From assembly GCA_021819725.1 (NCBI GenBank), contig JAKAQR010000009.1, positions 1-64,000 of the forward strand: a DNA stretch of 64,000 bases. Direction: 5' to 3'. The DNA is from Actinomycetes bacterium (GTDB lineage Bacteria; Actinomycetota; Acidimicrobiia; Acidimicrobiales; Acidimicrobiaceae). Made by a program: the position numbers and the translations under genes. Of the stretch, positions 9,335-18,187 are shown one piece after another. The notes below the pieces were generated by a model. That model saw only the letters and a program-made list of their open reading frames with translations, was not told the origin of the DNA and ran no database searches. The stretch's first letter is position 1, and every line of letters begins with the position of its first letter.

Positions 9335-10002
9335 TGGCACGATCAGCTGATCGAACGTATTACGAGGTCCTCGATGTCTCTCGTGACGCCAGTCAGCAAG
9401 AAATTCAGTCAGCCTACCGCCGTCTCGCACTCCAGGTTCATCCCGACAAGGGTGGCTCGGCAGCCCTCTTCCAGCTCATCAATGACGCATGGACGACGCT
9501 CTCGAACCCCGAGGCTCGACGAGCCTATAACGCGACCCTTGACGGAACTGCAGGATCCAAGACAGGGACAAACCCCAACGGTGATGCGAGTCGTCAGGGG
9601 GCCAGCTATAGTGATGCCGGCTACGGTGCTAATGAACACAGCGGCGCGAGTTACCATGACACCAGTGCCAAAACAACACCACAGAAGTCGAGTATCCTTG
9701 CCGCGAAACCAGCTGGGTTGCTCCTTGGCGCAGGCCTGATCCTTGTGCTGGCATTTCCCACCACAGCTATGCCTATCGGACTGCTTGCCACCGTAGTGGG
9801 AGGTATCGCCGTGGTTGGTAAGTTCCGATTGCGAAGAGAGGCAAGAAGTCGAAGTCGTTTCCAGGCCGATCCGCTGACTGAACTCTCAGGAATTTCCCTG
9901 TTTCGAGCCGAGCTCTTTCGCGGTTTTTCTGTCGTCCTGGGCGCGCTGGGCATCCTCCTGGCCGCCGTATTTAGCCCCAGGAGAGGCCGACGTCGACGGT
10001 AA
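9334..10002 (+). CDS. J-domain membrane protein
   Basis: 222 aa. Residues about 5-65 form a J domain with the invariant HPD (LQVHPDKGG) that stimulates DnaK ATPase. A Gly/Ser/Tyr-rich linker follows, then two or three hydrophobic segments (about 128-165 and 190-208) and a basic tail. No zinc-finger or C-terminal substrate domain of DnaJ is present, so it is a class III J-protein that may bring DnaK to the membrane. It stands alone and has no Shine-Dalgarno. Confidence 0.82.
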   Translation: MARSADRTYYEVLDVSRDASQQEIQSAYRRLALQVHPDKGGSAALFQLINDAWTTLSNPEARRAYNATLDGTAGSKTGTNPNGDASRQGASYSDAGYGANEHSGASYHDTSAKTTPQKSSILAAKPAGLLLGAGLILVLAFPTTAMPIGLLATVVGGIAVVGKFRLRREARSRSRFQADPLTELSGISLFRAELFRGFSVVLGALGILLAAVFSPRRGRRRR

Positions 10003-10314
10003 GCCACTCGGTCCTCTCGGCACCGGGACGAAACAATCGAGATAGAGAACCTGGACTCTTGCGCTCCCGTCGCGTGACGATCCACAGACCAGGTTGACGA
10101 TACCCTCACCAACAAAGCCGACCCACAGAGGGTACGCGACGTCCAGTCGCGCGCTCTTCTGCGCGGCAATCTCGCCAACCTTCGCCTGGACGCAACGAGT
10201 CACCGGGTGGTACAACTACCTTCTGTCCGACCTAGGCGACGTAGGCGTCTTTGCTTAGCCCGAACACTCTCCGATTAGCCTGGAAAGGCCTACCATCTGG
10301 CTCCAGGAGGAAGC
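10003..10314. other. Intergenic region upstream of queC
   Basis: About 310 bases without a gene. I looked for a preQ1 riboswitch and did not find its consensus. A small GACG-TAGG-CGTC hairpin occurs near 10237. Confidence 0.4.
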
Positions 10315-11013
10315 TTGAACAATCAACCAGCGGTAGTACTGCTCAGTGGCGGTCTCGATTCCACAACAGTGCTAGCCATTGCTCAACATCAGGGTTACGA
10401 TCCACATGCTCTCAGCTTCGATTATGGACAACGACACTCAATCGAGCTCCGAGCAGCTCGGCGCGTTGCTCAGTCAATGGGGGTTGTGAATCATGTCATC
10501 ACCACGATCGATCTGCGCATATTCGGTGGCTCGGCCCTTACTGACGACATTGGGGTGCCCCACCATCGAGATCTTGGGGAACTCAGTGATACCATTCCCA
10601 CCACTTACGTTCCTGCTCGCAACACCATTTTTCTCTCCTTCGCCCTGGCGTTGGCTGAGACGATTGGTGCTAGCGATATCTTTATCGGCGTCAACGCTCT
10701 CGACTACTCTGGATATCCCGACTGCCGACCGGAGTACATTAGCGCCTACGAAACGATGGCGAATCTGGCTACAAAGGCCGGGGTTGAGGGAGAACAGCGC
10801 TTGCGGGTGCACACTCCCCTTATCGAACTCTCCAAAGCTGAGATCATCAAACTCGGCCTTAGCCTTGGGGTCGACTACTCGATCACGCATAGCTGTTATG
10901 ACCCCAATCTCCAGGGTGCACCTTGCGGCACATGCGACTCTTGCCTCCTTCGCAAAAAGGGATTCAGCGAAGCTGGCCTAGATGATCCTGCTCTCGCCGT
11001 GCGGTTGCACTGA
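10315..11013 (+). CDS. queC: 7-cyano-7-deazaguanine synthase QueC
   Basis: 232 aa. Converts 7-carboxy-7-deazaguanine and ammonia to preQ0 with ATP. The PP-loop [15 protein letters not shown] is near the N-terminus. Zinc ligands are in [18 protein letters not shown] (one Cys, then C-x2-C-x2-C). The start is TTG with a strong AGGAGGAAG upstream. The stop overlaps the queE ATG by one base, so queC-queE-queD form a coupled operon. Confidence 0.95.
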   Translation: MNNQPAVVLLSGGLDSTTVLAIAQHQGYDPHALSFDYGQRHSIELRAARRVAQSMGVVNHVITTIDLRIFGGSALTDDIGVPHHRDLGELSDTIPTTYVPARNTIFLSFALALAETIGASDIFIGVNALDYSGYPDCRPEYISAYETMANLATKAGVEGEQRLRVHTPLIELSKAEIIKLGLSLGVDYSITHSCYDPNLQGAPCGTCDSCLLRKKGFSEAGLDDPALAVRLH

Positions 11014-11654
11014 TGTCCTACATCGTCAAGGAGATCTTCTACACCCTCCAGGGTGAGGGGGCACAAGCCGGACGACCTTCGGTGTTTTGTCGGTTCTCAC
11101 GCTGCAATCTCTGGACCGGACGTGAGTCGGATCGCATGAGTGCAACCTGCCAGTTCTGCGATACCGATTTCATTGGGACCGACGGCCCAGGGGGCGGACG
11201 ATTTACGACAGCTACCGATCTTGCCGCTGCGGTCTTAAGCACCTGGGGCGGAGAGGCACACACTAGAGCCAAACCTTATGTGGTTTGCACAGGAGGCGAA
11301 CCACTGCTACAACTCGACACCGACGCCGTGGAGGCGCTCCATCACGCTGGCTTCAGCGTTGGCGTGGAGACCAACGGAACCCAAGCCCCGCCACCTGGAT
11401 TGGACTGGATCTGCGTCAGCCCCAAAGCTGGCGCACCCCTTCGACTGGATCGTGGCGATGAACTCAAACTGGTTTTTCCACAACTTCTTGCCCCTCCGGT
11501 GCAGTTCGAGAACCTCGACTTTACCCACTACTTCCTACAGCCGATGGACGGGCCAGAGCGTGAACACAACACAGCTCTTGCCATCGAGTACTGTCTTGCT
11601 CATCCGCAGTGGAGACTGAGTCTCCAGACCCACAAATACACTGGGATTCGCTGA
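11013..11654 (+). CDS. queE: 7-carboxy-7-deazaguanine synthase QueE (radical SAM)
   Basis: 213 aa. Radical-SAM enzyme that rearranges 6-carboxytetrahydropterin to 7-carboxy-7-deazaguanine. The cluster motif is the unusual long spacing of one QueE group: the first Cys in [12 protein letters not shown], then TCQFCDTDF. The SAM-binding [12 protein letters not shown] follows. Its stop overlaps the queD ATG by one base. Confidence 0.94.
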   Translation: MSYIVKEIFYTLQGEGAQAGRPSVFCRFSRCNLWTGRESDRMSATCQFCDTDFIGTDGPGGGRFTTATDLAAAVLSTWGGEAHTRAKPYVVCTGGEPLLQLDTDAVEALHHAGFSVGVETNGTQAPPPGLDWICVSPKAGAPLRLDRGDELKLVFPQLLAPPVQFENLDFTHYFLQPMDGPEREHNTALAIEYCLAHPQWRLSLQTHKYTGIR

Positions 11655-12016
11655 TGGAGATCTTTAAGGAGTTCACCTTCGAAGCCGCGCACTACCTACC
11701 AAATGTCCAGGAAGGACACAAATGCGCTCGCCTACATGGCCACTCTTATCGAGTAGAGGTCCATGTCCAAGGCGAGGTTGATCCAATCCTTGGCTGGGTC
11801 ATGGATTTTGCCGAAATCACAACGGCCTTTGCCCCACTTCTCACGCAACTTGATCACCATCTATTAAACGAGATCGGCGGCCTGGAAAACCCTACTAGCG
11901 AAAACGTTTGCGTATGGCTCTGGCAACAGCTCATAGAGACGCTCCCACTCTCGGCAATCATGGTCAGGGAAACCCATACCTCTGGCGCGATCTATCGTGG
12001 GGAGACGCGGAGCTAG
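11654..12016 (+). CDS. queD: 6-carboxy-5,6,7,8-tetrahydropterin synthase QueD
   Basis: 120 aa, PTPS family. Makes 6-carboxytetrahydropterin from 7,8-dihydroneopterin triphosphate. Zinc histidines are in FEAAHYL and LHGHSY, with the catalytic Cys in KCARLHGH. The frame is open to 11609, but the ATG at 11654 starts the conserved [13 protein letters not shown] and overlaps the queE stop. No queF or tgt gene is nearby, so the end product (queuosine or another preQ0-derived compound) is not fixed by the context. Confidence 0.93.
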   Translation: MEIFKEFTFEAAHYLPNVQEGHKCARLHGHSYRVEVHVQGEVDPILGWVMDFAEITTAFAPLLTQLDHHLLNEIGGLENPTSENVCVWLWQQLIETLPLSAIMVRETHTSGAIYRGETRS

Positions 12017-12093
12017 CATTGGAGTGATCCACCTCAGATGAACCGCCTCGAATGCAAGGGGACCGACCAGAATAGAAACGGGGGGGAGATTCT

Positions 12094-13077
12094 ATGAAAG
12101 GGATAAGACTCCCTAAGCTATTCATTACCGTACTTCTGACCGCAATCGTTTTGGCTTCGTGCGGCTCAACAACGAAGAATTCAGGAATTACGGTTACTGG
12201 GCACGGGGTTTCATCGGTTCAGATAACTAAGTCAGTTTTGGTTAAGCGTTTTCTCATCGTTCGTGGTACGTGCAACACTACCGGATCGACACCGGCAGCA
12301 CCAGCGATCAAGTTCCATGTCTTCCTAGCACATCAACAAGTCGCTGCAACAGCTTGGGAGTGCAAAAAGCCACAGGCTTCATTCTCCTTTTACCTCCCCT
12401 CAAAGGATCTGTCCTCCAATGAGGAGCTACATATGTTCTCAAGACCGGAGAGTAAATGGGTCATCGAGATCTCTGGATCGAATACCAAAGGCAGCTCAAA
12501 GGAGTTCGCCTTCTATTCGACATATGTTCCTCCTAAACCCAAACCTCCAGCGTTGCCTGCTAGTGCACCTCTATGCACTCCTGGTCAGGTATCGGTTGGT
12601 ATTACCGGTGAAGGGTACGTGGCAAATCAGGTGCACGCCTATCTAACGGTCTCCGATACCTCCTCGTCTCCGTGCAGTCTACAGGGGTGGCCATCTATTT
12701 ATGGAATGACTGTCACTGGCAGGCGTATATCGCTATACCAGTCAAGGGCGATCGGACCCAAGGGCCATTATGTTTCCAAACCACCCTTGGTGCTGATTAA
12801 GAAGAATATACAGAGTGCCTATAGTGAATTGGGATATGCGCCAGGATGCCCATCTTTAAACGAAGGTAACAAGGGCACGCAGGTTGATTACCAGTCGTTG
12901 TCTGTAGCCCTACCGGACTCTCTTGGCACATATACGATACCGTCTTCAGCCTTCAACGAGGGATCATTAGTGCTTACACCAGTGAGTTGCTATACAGCGT
13001 CTAGTAAGCTGGCCGGAACAGTAGGTTATTCCTTCCTAATCCCGTCATTCGGGCTACAATTACCAGCACTGTTCTAG
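12094..13077 (+). CDS. Lipoprotein with C-terminal DUF4232 domain
   Basis: 327 aa. The N-terminus is a lipoprotein signal with lipobox LASC near residue 23. A Ser/Thr-rich middle part includes a proline-rich linker (VPPKPKPPALP). The C-terminal roughly 160 aa (CTPGQVSVGITGEGY, then LTVSDTSSSPCSLQGWPS) resemble DUF4232, common in secreted actinobacterial proteins and of unknown function. It is probably anchored outside the membrane. GGGGGGAG lies before the ATG. Base composition is more AT-rich than the que genes, so it may belong to the accessory side. Confidence 0.75.
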   Translation: MKGIRLPKLFITVLLTAIVLASCGSTTKNSGITVTGHGVSSVQITKSVLVKRFLIVRGTCNTTGSTPAAPAIKFHVFLAHQQVAATAWECKKPQASFSFYLPSKDLSSNEELHMFSRPESKWVIEISGSNTKGSSKEFAFYSTYVPPKPKPPALPASAPLCTPGQVSVGITGEGYVANQVHAYLTVSDTSSSPCSLQGWPSIYGMTVTGRRISLYQSRAIGPKGHYVSKPPLVLIKKNIQSAYSELGYAPGCPSLNEGNKGTQVDYQSLSVALPDSLGTYTIPSSAFNEGSLVLTPVSCYTASSKLAGTVGYSFLIPSFGLQLPALF

Positions 13078-13142
13078 TGGGATAGGATGGAGTGATTCCC
13101 AGAGAGTGTTGTTAACTAGCACCCTGGAGTAGTGGCTCTATT

Positions 13143-13170
13143 GGAGTGATGAACGCTATGTGATCCACCT
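13143..13170 (+). repeat. 28-base interspersed repeat, copy 1
   Basis: This stretch starts GGAGTGATGAAC and ends TGTGATCCACCT. It recurs at 29483-29510 with about three mismatches, there just before an IS3-type transposase remnant; a weaker copy is near 16325. It may be an insertion-sequence end or a small dispersed repeat. Confidence 0.45.
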
Positions 13171-13315
13171 GAAGCGTGAGAAGGCCGTGGAGGTGAGACA
13201 AGCGCTCATAATCCGAAAGAGGCACGTGTGGAGAGCCAAATCGTTGCAACGGTCGCGGAGTTGCAAGAAACCGACGATTCACAAACGAAGAGGACCGGGC
13301 TCAAGGCGCCGTCCA

Positions 13316-13526
13316 GTCCATAGGGTTACAACATGCCCTGACCTGGTGGGCCCGGTAGGATTCGAACCCACGACCAAAGGATTATGAGGTGTTCACAAAG
13401 TGTCCGAGCTGGTAGTCATAGTGTCCGAGTACGTCTCATTTCTGCAGCTCATCGAGGTCTTTTGAAAAGCGCGGTGAGACAACCTCGGACTGGGTCGGAC
13501 GTTCTCGGACACAATTGTTGGGTGAA
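13316..13526. repeat. 211-base direct repeat, copy 1 (old attachment region)
   Basis: This 211-base block recurs at 16501-16711 with the same length and few mismatches. Each copy has the order: about 27 bases of flank, the 46-base tRNA 3' fragment, then about 138 bases containing the GTGTCCGAG-type repeats. Copy 1 is more diverged: one arm of the 15-bp inverted repeat has a mismatch and only one GTTGGGT remains. Confidence 0.8.
13343..13388. other. tRNA 3' fragment, outer att site (degenerate)
   Basis: 46 bases match the 3' part of the CAT tRNA gene at 36711-36756 with two differences, ending at the anticodon. It has no 5' tRNA half. It marks the far end of the first of two units inserted at this tRNA gene. 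Confidence 0.8.
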
Positions 13527-13892
13527 GTACACGTGGAGACCCCCTCGAGCATAGGTCGATCACATTGTTCCTAGCCAACACTATCGACATGTTCACCTGT
13601 TTAAATGGATCGCCTAACCATCGCTGTCCTGCTTTCGAACCTCCAGGTTTACTAGCTACACGGACTTCCATCCAGGGCCAATCGCCAGAACAAATCACTT
13701 CGCCCGGGTTAAAATGCGATTCCGATGAGGTGCCGCAAACCGGTTTCGCCAAATATGAAGATCACCTGAAAGTCAAAGCAGCATCGGATCCCCTGGTAGA
13801 ACCAGATGACCTACCGAATCATCCTACCTATCCAGAAGGATTATGTTCCCAGTGCTAAGATCCTACTCAACACCAGACGAGACTTTTCATAG
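13527..13892. other. Non-coding remainder of the att region
   Basis: No convincing gene. A minus-strand ORF ending near 13393 shares its last 40 or so codons with one at 16578; this only reflects the DNA repeat. Confidence 0.4.
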
Positions 13893-14848
13893 ATGCTATC
13901 AAAGGGGGTAATCAATGAGGCTCATGGAGACCGTCCGGGGGGGGGGGTAAGTTTAAGCTCTTTCGCGCGCCTTATGGCCGCAATGAGTCTCCTGATCATC
14001 CCTCTCGGACTTACCGCAGCATTCACTTCCCACAAGGCATACGGCTGGATAACTGAACAAGATGCCGAAGGATTTGACTTATGTTCCAGCAACTTCTTCG
14101 ATAACAACCAAAACTTAGTAAACTTCTGGAATAACACCCCTTGGACCACCATAGGAGTCTATCTAGGGGGATCTGGTGCGGCCTCAGTCGGCTGTCAAGC
14201 CACACCCCCGCGTCGAATATGTGGTACGCATTTGGTTTGGGCTACTCCGTGGAAGCTCTGTGGTATGGCCACCAGATGTCGTATGGAAGCTGCCAGACCG
14301 AGTTCGATTATCCTCACCAAGTTGCCTTAAATAACAACCAGCTTGCCACTGACCAGGGAGAGCAGGCGGCTCGTGAAGCGGCTTCCGCGGCTCAAGCCGC
14401 AGGGTTCAACAGCGGTGCCACCATATATTACGATATGGAGGAAGTGATAAATAATTCCGACTGCTATGCCGCCGCGAAGAACTTTATAAATGGATGGGAC
14501 TATGAGCTAGCCAATGTCTATCATTACCAAGGAGAGGTATATTCACCAACCTGCTCCGGACACATTTCAATGTACGCTACGATCCCAAACGTGCCAAATG
14601 CCATAGCGCCTGCTGACAACCTGGATGATCCGACGGGTGTCTACAACTTGCGCTGCCTTGCAAATGGCATATGGGATATCAATCAGCGGATTCATCAGCT
14701 AGCAAATTCCGGAGCGGGAGGATATCAACCACAAACATTTAAATATGGCGCATCGATTTACACTGTCGATGAGGACTGTGTTGATGCTCCGGTTGAAGGC
14801 AGTACCGCCTACGGCGGCTCTTGTCAGTTTATTGGAGGTAATGACTAA
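13893..14848 (+). pseudogene. Frameshifted secreted DUF1906 (glycoside-hydrolase-like) protein
   Basis: Two overlapping frames join into one protein of about 310 aa. The first encodes a signal peptide (LMAAMSLLIIPLGLTAAF) and the family start GFDLCSS with WTTIGVYLGGSG. The second takes over near 14205 with ASNMWYAFGLGY and runs to 14848 (ATIYYDMEEV, Cys-rich end). DUF1906 / Rv2525c-like proteins are secreted, have a TIM-barrel-like fold and bind or cut cell-wall sugars. The join requires a -1 shift near a run of five C (14205-14209). In addition an 11-G tract (13937-13947) lies before the signal peptide. The ATG at 13915 has an ideal AAAGGGGG site but meets TAA at 13948; one more G would put it in frame. 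Confidence 0.72.
13937..13947 (+). repeat. Homopolymer of 11 G
   Basis: Eleven consecutive G between the best ribosome-binding site/start (ATG 13915) and the signal peptide of the DUF1906 gene. Such tracts slip during replication and can switch genes on and off; they are also a classic sequencing-error site. Confidence 0.9.
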
Positions 14849-16012
14849 ATGAAATACATAGGCGAGCCAAGTCGGCAAATTACAAAGGTTATCGGAATTA
14901 CGGTTTCGACCGCGATGCTGCTTGCAGCATGCAGTTCAAACGCTTCCGCAACGAAAGCACCGAATACCTCTAAAGCAGAACCTTCACGGGCACAGGCCAT
15001 CGCACCTCGCAAAGTCTCGGAGCCAGCTTGGCGCCTCCTAGATAAGGAAGTAGCGGTATCCGTAAATGGTGGCCTCGCATGGACGACGAAGGCCTTGCCA
15101 CCCGGAATCCAAGTGGAAGGAACTTCAGTGACAGTCACTGAACAAGGTTCGATTTTAGCAATGGACAGTTCAGGAACTAACCTTAAGATCTTTCGCGCGA
15201 CCAACGCCAACTCGCCATGGACGCATGAATCCTTGCCCATTCGATGGCCGGCCGGAGTAGCGCTTGGACCAACATATGTCCCGAATCTGGTCAACGTAGA
15301 GGATAACTATGGTACTGACGTGACCTCAATCTCGGTGATCGAAGGTGGTGCCCAAACCGGTAACGTCCCAGCGCTGTTCGTCTCCGATGACGGAGGAAGG
15401 ACCTTTGCTCAACTGGAGCTGCCGACCAGCTATGGCACCTATCAAGCTGCCATGCTGTCTGCCAGCGCCGGAGTAATCACCGGCGGCGATAGTGATCAGG
15501 GTGTTTGGTTTACGCCCAATGGAGGAAAGAACTGGGAGCCAGCCTCAATACCGGGATTTGCTCCAAGTCCGAACAACACCGTTGGCACACCCGTTGCATT
15601 TGGCACCCAGATCTATGTCCCTATCGCCCTCGGAGTTGGTGCGAACGCAAAGACCACTTTGTACGAGAGCACCGATGGCGGTGCATCTTTCAAGGCTCTC
15701 ACCACACAGCAGCACGTCGGCAGCCTGATCGTAGCGGCTAATGGCCCAAATATCTGGCTCTTCAATGCTCCACATGAAATAGTGGAGTCGTCCAATGACG
15801 GATTATCATGGACGACGGTTTCCTCTCCGACGCTCGCTAAGGAGGTAGCCTCCGTCGAATTGGTCTCACCGACCAAGGCCGTAGCCACGACAATCAACTA
15901 CGGCTGTACTGGATTCAAGACCGGCTGCTACTACAACACCTACCAGCAGGCGACTACCAATAGTGGAAAGACCTGGACTGAGAACGCCCTAAGCCCCACA
16001 TCCAATGGTTGA
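14849..16012 (+). CDS. Lipoprotein with BNR/Asp-box beta-propeller repeats
   Basis: 387 aa. Signal peptide with lipobox LLAAC near residue 28, a Ser/Ala/Lys linker, then a beta-propeller with Asp-box turns: SDDGGRTF, TPNGGKNW, STDGGASF, SSNDGLSW and TTNSGKTW. Such folds (sortilin/sialidase/Ycf48-like) bind glycans or proteins outside the cell; the ligand is unknown. The ATG directly follows the TAA of the DUF1906 gene, so both were one operon, perhaps a secreted cell-surface module. Only the upstream gene is frameshifted. Confidence 0.75.
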   Translation: MKYIGEPSRQITKVIGITVSTAMLLAACSSNASATKAPNTSKAEPSRAQAIAPRKVSEPAWRLLDKEVAVSVNGGLAWTTKALPPGIQVEGTSVTVTEQGSILAMDSSGTNLKIFRATNANSPWTHESLPIRWPAGVALGPTYVPNLVNVEDNYGTDVTSISVIEGGAQTGNVPALFVSDDGGRTFAQLELPTSYGTYQAAMLSASAGVITGGDSDQGVWFTPNGGKNWEPASIPGFAPSPNNTVGTPVAFGTQIYVPIALGVGANAKTTLYESTDGGASFKALTTQQHVGSLIVAANGPNIWLFNAPHEIVESSNDGLSWTTVSSPTLAKEVASVELVSPTKAVATTINYGCTGFKTGCYYNTYQQATTNSGKTWTENALSPTSNG

Positions 16013-16500
16013 GCGGAAGAATTCTCCATACGATATCAACGACGAATATAGCGTAAATCCTTGGAGACGTGCGTCGTAGCTCAGCGAATCACGCCGGATC
16101 TAGCACTGTCCGGGACCAAGATGGCCAAATCAGTCGATCAACCCTTCTTTGCGCATACGCGAGTGACTGGCGCTACCGTCATTCGAAGCCACCGATACCT
16201 ACCCGGAAGCGACGCAGGCTGCGAATGCCTTCATAGTCCGTCAGTCCAAAGTTACAGATAAGCATCTCACGAACAATACAAGATACACACGCATTTTGTG
16301 TACAAGCCGCTGGGGTGTTGAACGCCTAGCGATCCACCTCAAAGCGCGAGAGGGTCGAGCGGAGTGGAGATGCGACAAGGGCTCATAATCCAAGAGTTAC
16401 ACGTGTGGAGAACCAAATCATTACAAAGGTCGCAGGTTGAAAGGGGCACTCGTTTCGCTGACACCATAGCCAATTTGGGTCTTGTTGGGTTTTTCTGCAA
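16013..16500. other. Non-coding end of the first inserted unit
   Basis: About 490 bases without a supported gene. From about 16315 the sequence resembles 13145-13315 (shared blocks around CTCATAATCC and ACGTGTGGAGA), so the block upstream of each tRNA fragment is also partly duplicated. Confidence 0.45.
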
Positions 16501-16711
16501 GTCCATAGGGTTAAAACATGCCCTGACCTGGTGGGCCCGGTGGGATTCGAACCCACGACCAAGGGATTATGAGGTGTTCACAAAGTGTCCGAGCTGGTAG
16601 TAAAAGTGTCCGAGTACGTCTCATTTTTGCAGCTCATCGAGGCGTTTTGGCAAGGACGGTGAGACAGTCTCGGACTAGACGGGACGTACTCGGACACAAT
16701 TGTTGGGTGAA
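16501..16711. repeat. 211-base direct repeat, copy 2 (attL region of the AICE)
   Basis: Second copy of the block at 13316-13526. It contains the exact 46-base tRNA fragment and then four copies of the GTCCGAG core in both orientations. GTGTCCGAGTACGTC (16606-16620) and GACGTACTCGGACAC (16683-16697) are a perfect 15-bp inverted pair. Confidence 0.85.
16528..16573. other. attL: exact 46-base copy of the tRNA 3' end
   Basis: Identical to 36711-36756 over 46 bases, from the base beyond the encoded CCA to the anticodon region. Beyond it the sequences diverge. This is the far end of the element whose integrase lies beside the intact tRNA gene. Confidence 0.9.
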
Positions 16712-16720
16712 AAGTTGGGT
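16702..16720. promoter_or_regulatory. Paired GTTGGGT sites, left end
   Basis: GTTGGGT at 16702 and 16714, starts 12 bases apart. The same pair with the same spacing is at 36657 and 36669 near the other end. They are candidates for integrase arm-type binding sites. Confidence 0.45.
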
Positions 16721-16771
16721 GAAACTGGCTAGTGAATCGGCTTTTTCTTTCGGGAGGTCGGGAGTACCTAC

Positions 16772-18106
16772 TCACAGATTCGGACCAAGTTGTCGGTTCT
16801 TTCGCTTTTTTCCAAAGGTTGCAATCTGTGCCAGCGCCTGTTCCATGCCCAACAGACCCGCATCAAGAGCGATCTGGTTCATCCAACGCTCAACTTGCTG
16901 ACGGCGGTCAGATAGGTCCGTGAAGTCAAGAGATGGATCCGCTAGCAGGCCGCTTGTTCCATACGATGAACCAGAGTCAACAATGGTCTTTAATCCATCG
17001 AAAGCAAGAAGTTCATTCACGGGAACTCCCGTTTGGAAGTAAACCCTTCGCGGTTGCCCGACGCGGAGAAGGTCGATACCTGCAAGGTGGGCAAGACTAG
17101 TAGTCACATCCCCTTTCGTCATAAGAGCAATCAGGCCATCCAGAAGGATTAATAGGTCTGCTATTTGTAGGCGCCATGATTTCCCGCCATCTTGATCGGC
17201 GTGGTCGGAGGCTTGACACTCCCGGATTCGTCCGATGATATCAAGCGTAAACTGCAATGTTCCAGACGTTATTCCATAAATTTGGGGGGCCTTTGCCTCT
17301 GCAATCACTTCAACAATCGGAACACTTGAACCCAAGCGTTCAAACCTCATCACGGCCTTAACGTTGCGTGATCGATTGAACCCCTCACGTTCGAAGGACT
17401 TCCACTCGGGGAGAAAGTGTTGCCACCACGCGTTCGGCAGCATCTCTAGAAGAGGACCCTCCAGTGCATTCATAAGCGCTGCTGCGTGTTGTTCCGAAAA
17501 CGGTCGCCACGTCGCTGCGTCCCCCAGTGGAAGCACGAGCCCAGTCTTGATCACAAAGTCGTACGCAATCGAACCGTCTGGTCGTCTCTCGCGTATATTG
17601 ATGGGGGGAACCATCGCAGACTCGAAATGAGTGGCCGCAGGATTGTCGGCGAACAGTTCACGTAATCGCGAACGATCCGCGACACCGTTACGCCCTTGAA
17701 GACGGACCGGCGCGGCGCCTTTGATGAGAATGGGGCGCGGTGCGACAGTGTGATCAACCCTGATGACCAGGATATAGCGGTTACCCTCATTTGACATCTT
17801 GACCGGAATCAGTTCCGGCTCCCACGGTGGTTCCAGGGTATCGTGAAGGGAACTGGCTACGCCTGTGACTTCTTGCTCCGAGATGCCAACTAAACGTTGG
17901 TCGTCGGTCCCGTCTGCAATGCCAACAAGGATGATGCCGCCGTAGGTGTTTGCCATTGCCGCGACACTCTCTGCAATTTTTGACGTCCGTTGGCGTTTGT
18001 ACTCCAAGGTAAGGCCTTCTGGTTCCCCTTGATTGACAAGATCGAGCACCCGCTCAAGAGTAACGTCATCGACTGCGCAGCTAAACAGGGTAGAAATTGA
18101 TGTCAT
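16772..18106 (-). CDS. AlbA_2 (Schlafen-like) domain protein
   Basis: 444 aa. The N-terminal part (about residues 25-150) matches the AlbA_2 / AAA_4 putative nucleic-acid-binding domain: LTLEYKRQR, AAMANTYGGIILVGIADG, and PVRLQGRNGVADRSRLREL. The remaining 290 aa are not recognised. Proteins with this domain are common in defence islands and include Schlafen-like nucleases and transcription regulators. It is the first gene inside attL and last of a minus-strand group with the 300-aa membrane protein. The ATG at 18106 has no strong Shine-Dalgarno. Confidence 0.78.
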   Translation of the reverse strand: MTSISTLFSCAVDDVTLERVLDLVNQGEPEGLTLEYKRQRTSKIAESVAAMANTYGGIILVGIADGTDDQRLVGISEQEVTGVASSLHDTLEPPWEPELIPVKMSNEGNRYILVIRVDHTVAPRPILIKGAAPVRLQGRNGVADRSRLRELFADNPAATHFESAMVPPINIRERRPDGSIAYDFVIKTGLVLPLGDAATWRPFSEQHAAALMNALEGPLLEMLPNAWWQHFLPEWKSFEREGFNRSRNVKAVMRFERLGSSVPIVEVIAEAKAPQIYGITSGTLQFTLDIIGRIRECQASDHADQDGGKSWRLQIADLLILLDGLIALMTKGDVTTSLAHLAGIDLLRVGQPRRVYFQTGVPVNELLAFDGLKTIVDSGSSYGTSGLLADPSLDFTDLSDRRQQVERWMNQIALDAGLLGMEQALAQIATFGKKRKNRQLGPNL

Positions 18107-18187
18107 CCAATACTCCCCAAGCTATTCTCACCATCCTTGGTCTTCCGTCGGGCGTAGCACGGTCTCCCTAAACTGGCGAAACTTTCC

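Noticed and set aside
10200..10314. preQ1 riboswitch upstream of queC
   Set aside because: The consensus sequence and pseudoknot pairing were not found.
13200..13260. Plus-strand CTCATAATCC near 13210 (and 16383) resembling a tRNA anticodon region
   Set aside because: The flanks do not form an anticodon stem or any other tRNA arm.
13393..13752. Minus-strand ORF sharing its C-terminus with an ORF at 16578-16775
   Set aside because: The similarity comes from the 211-base DNA repeat, not from a conserved protein.
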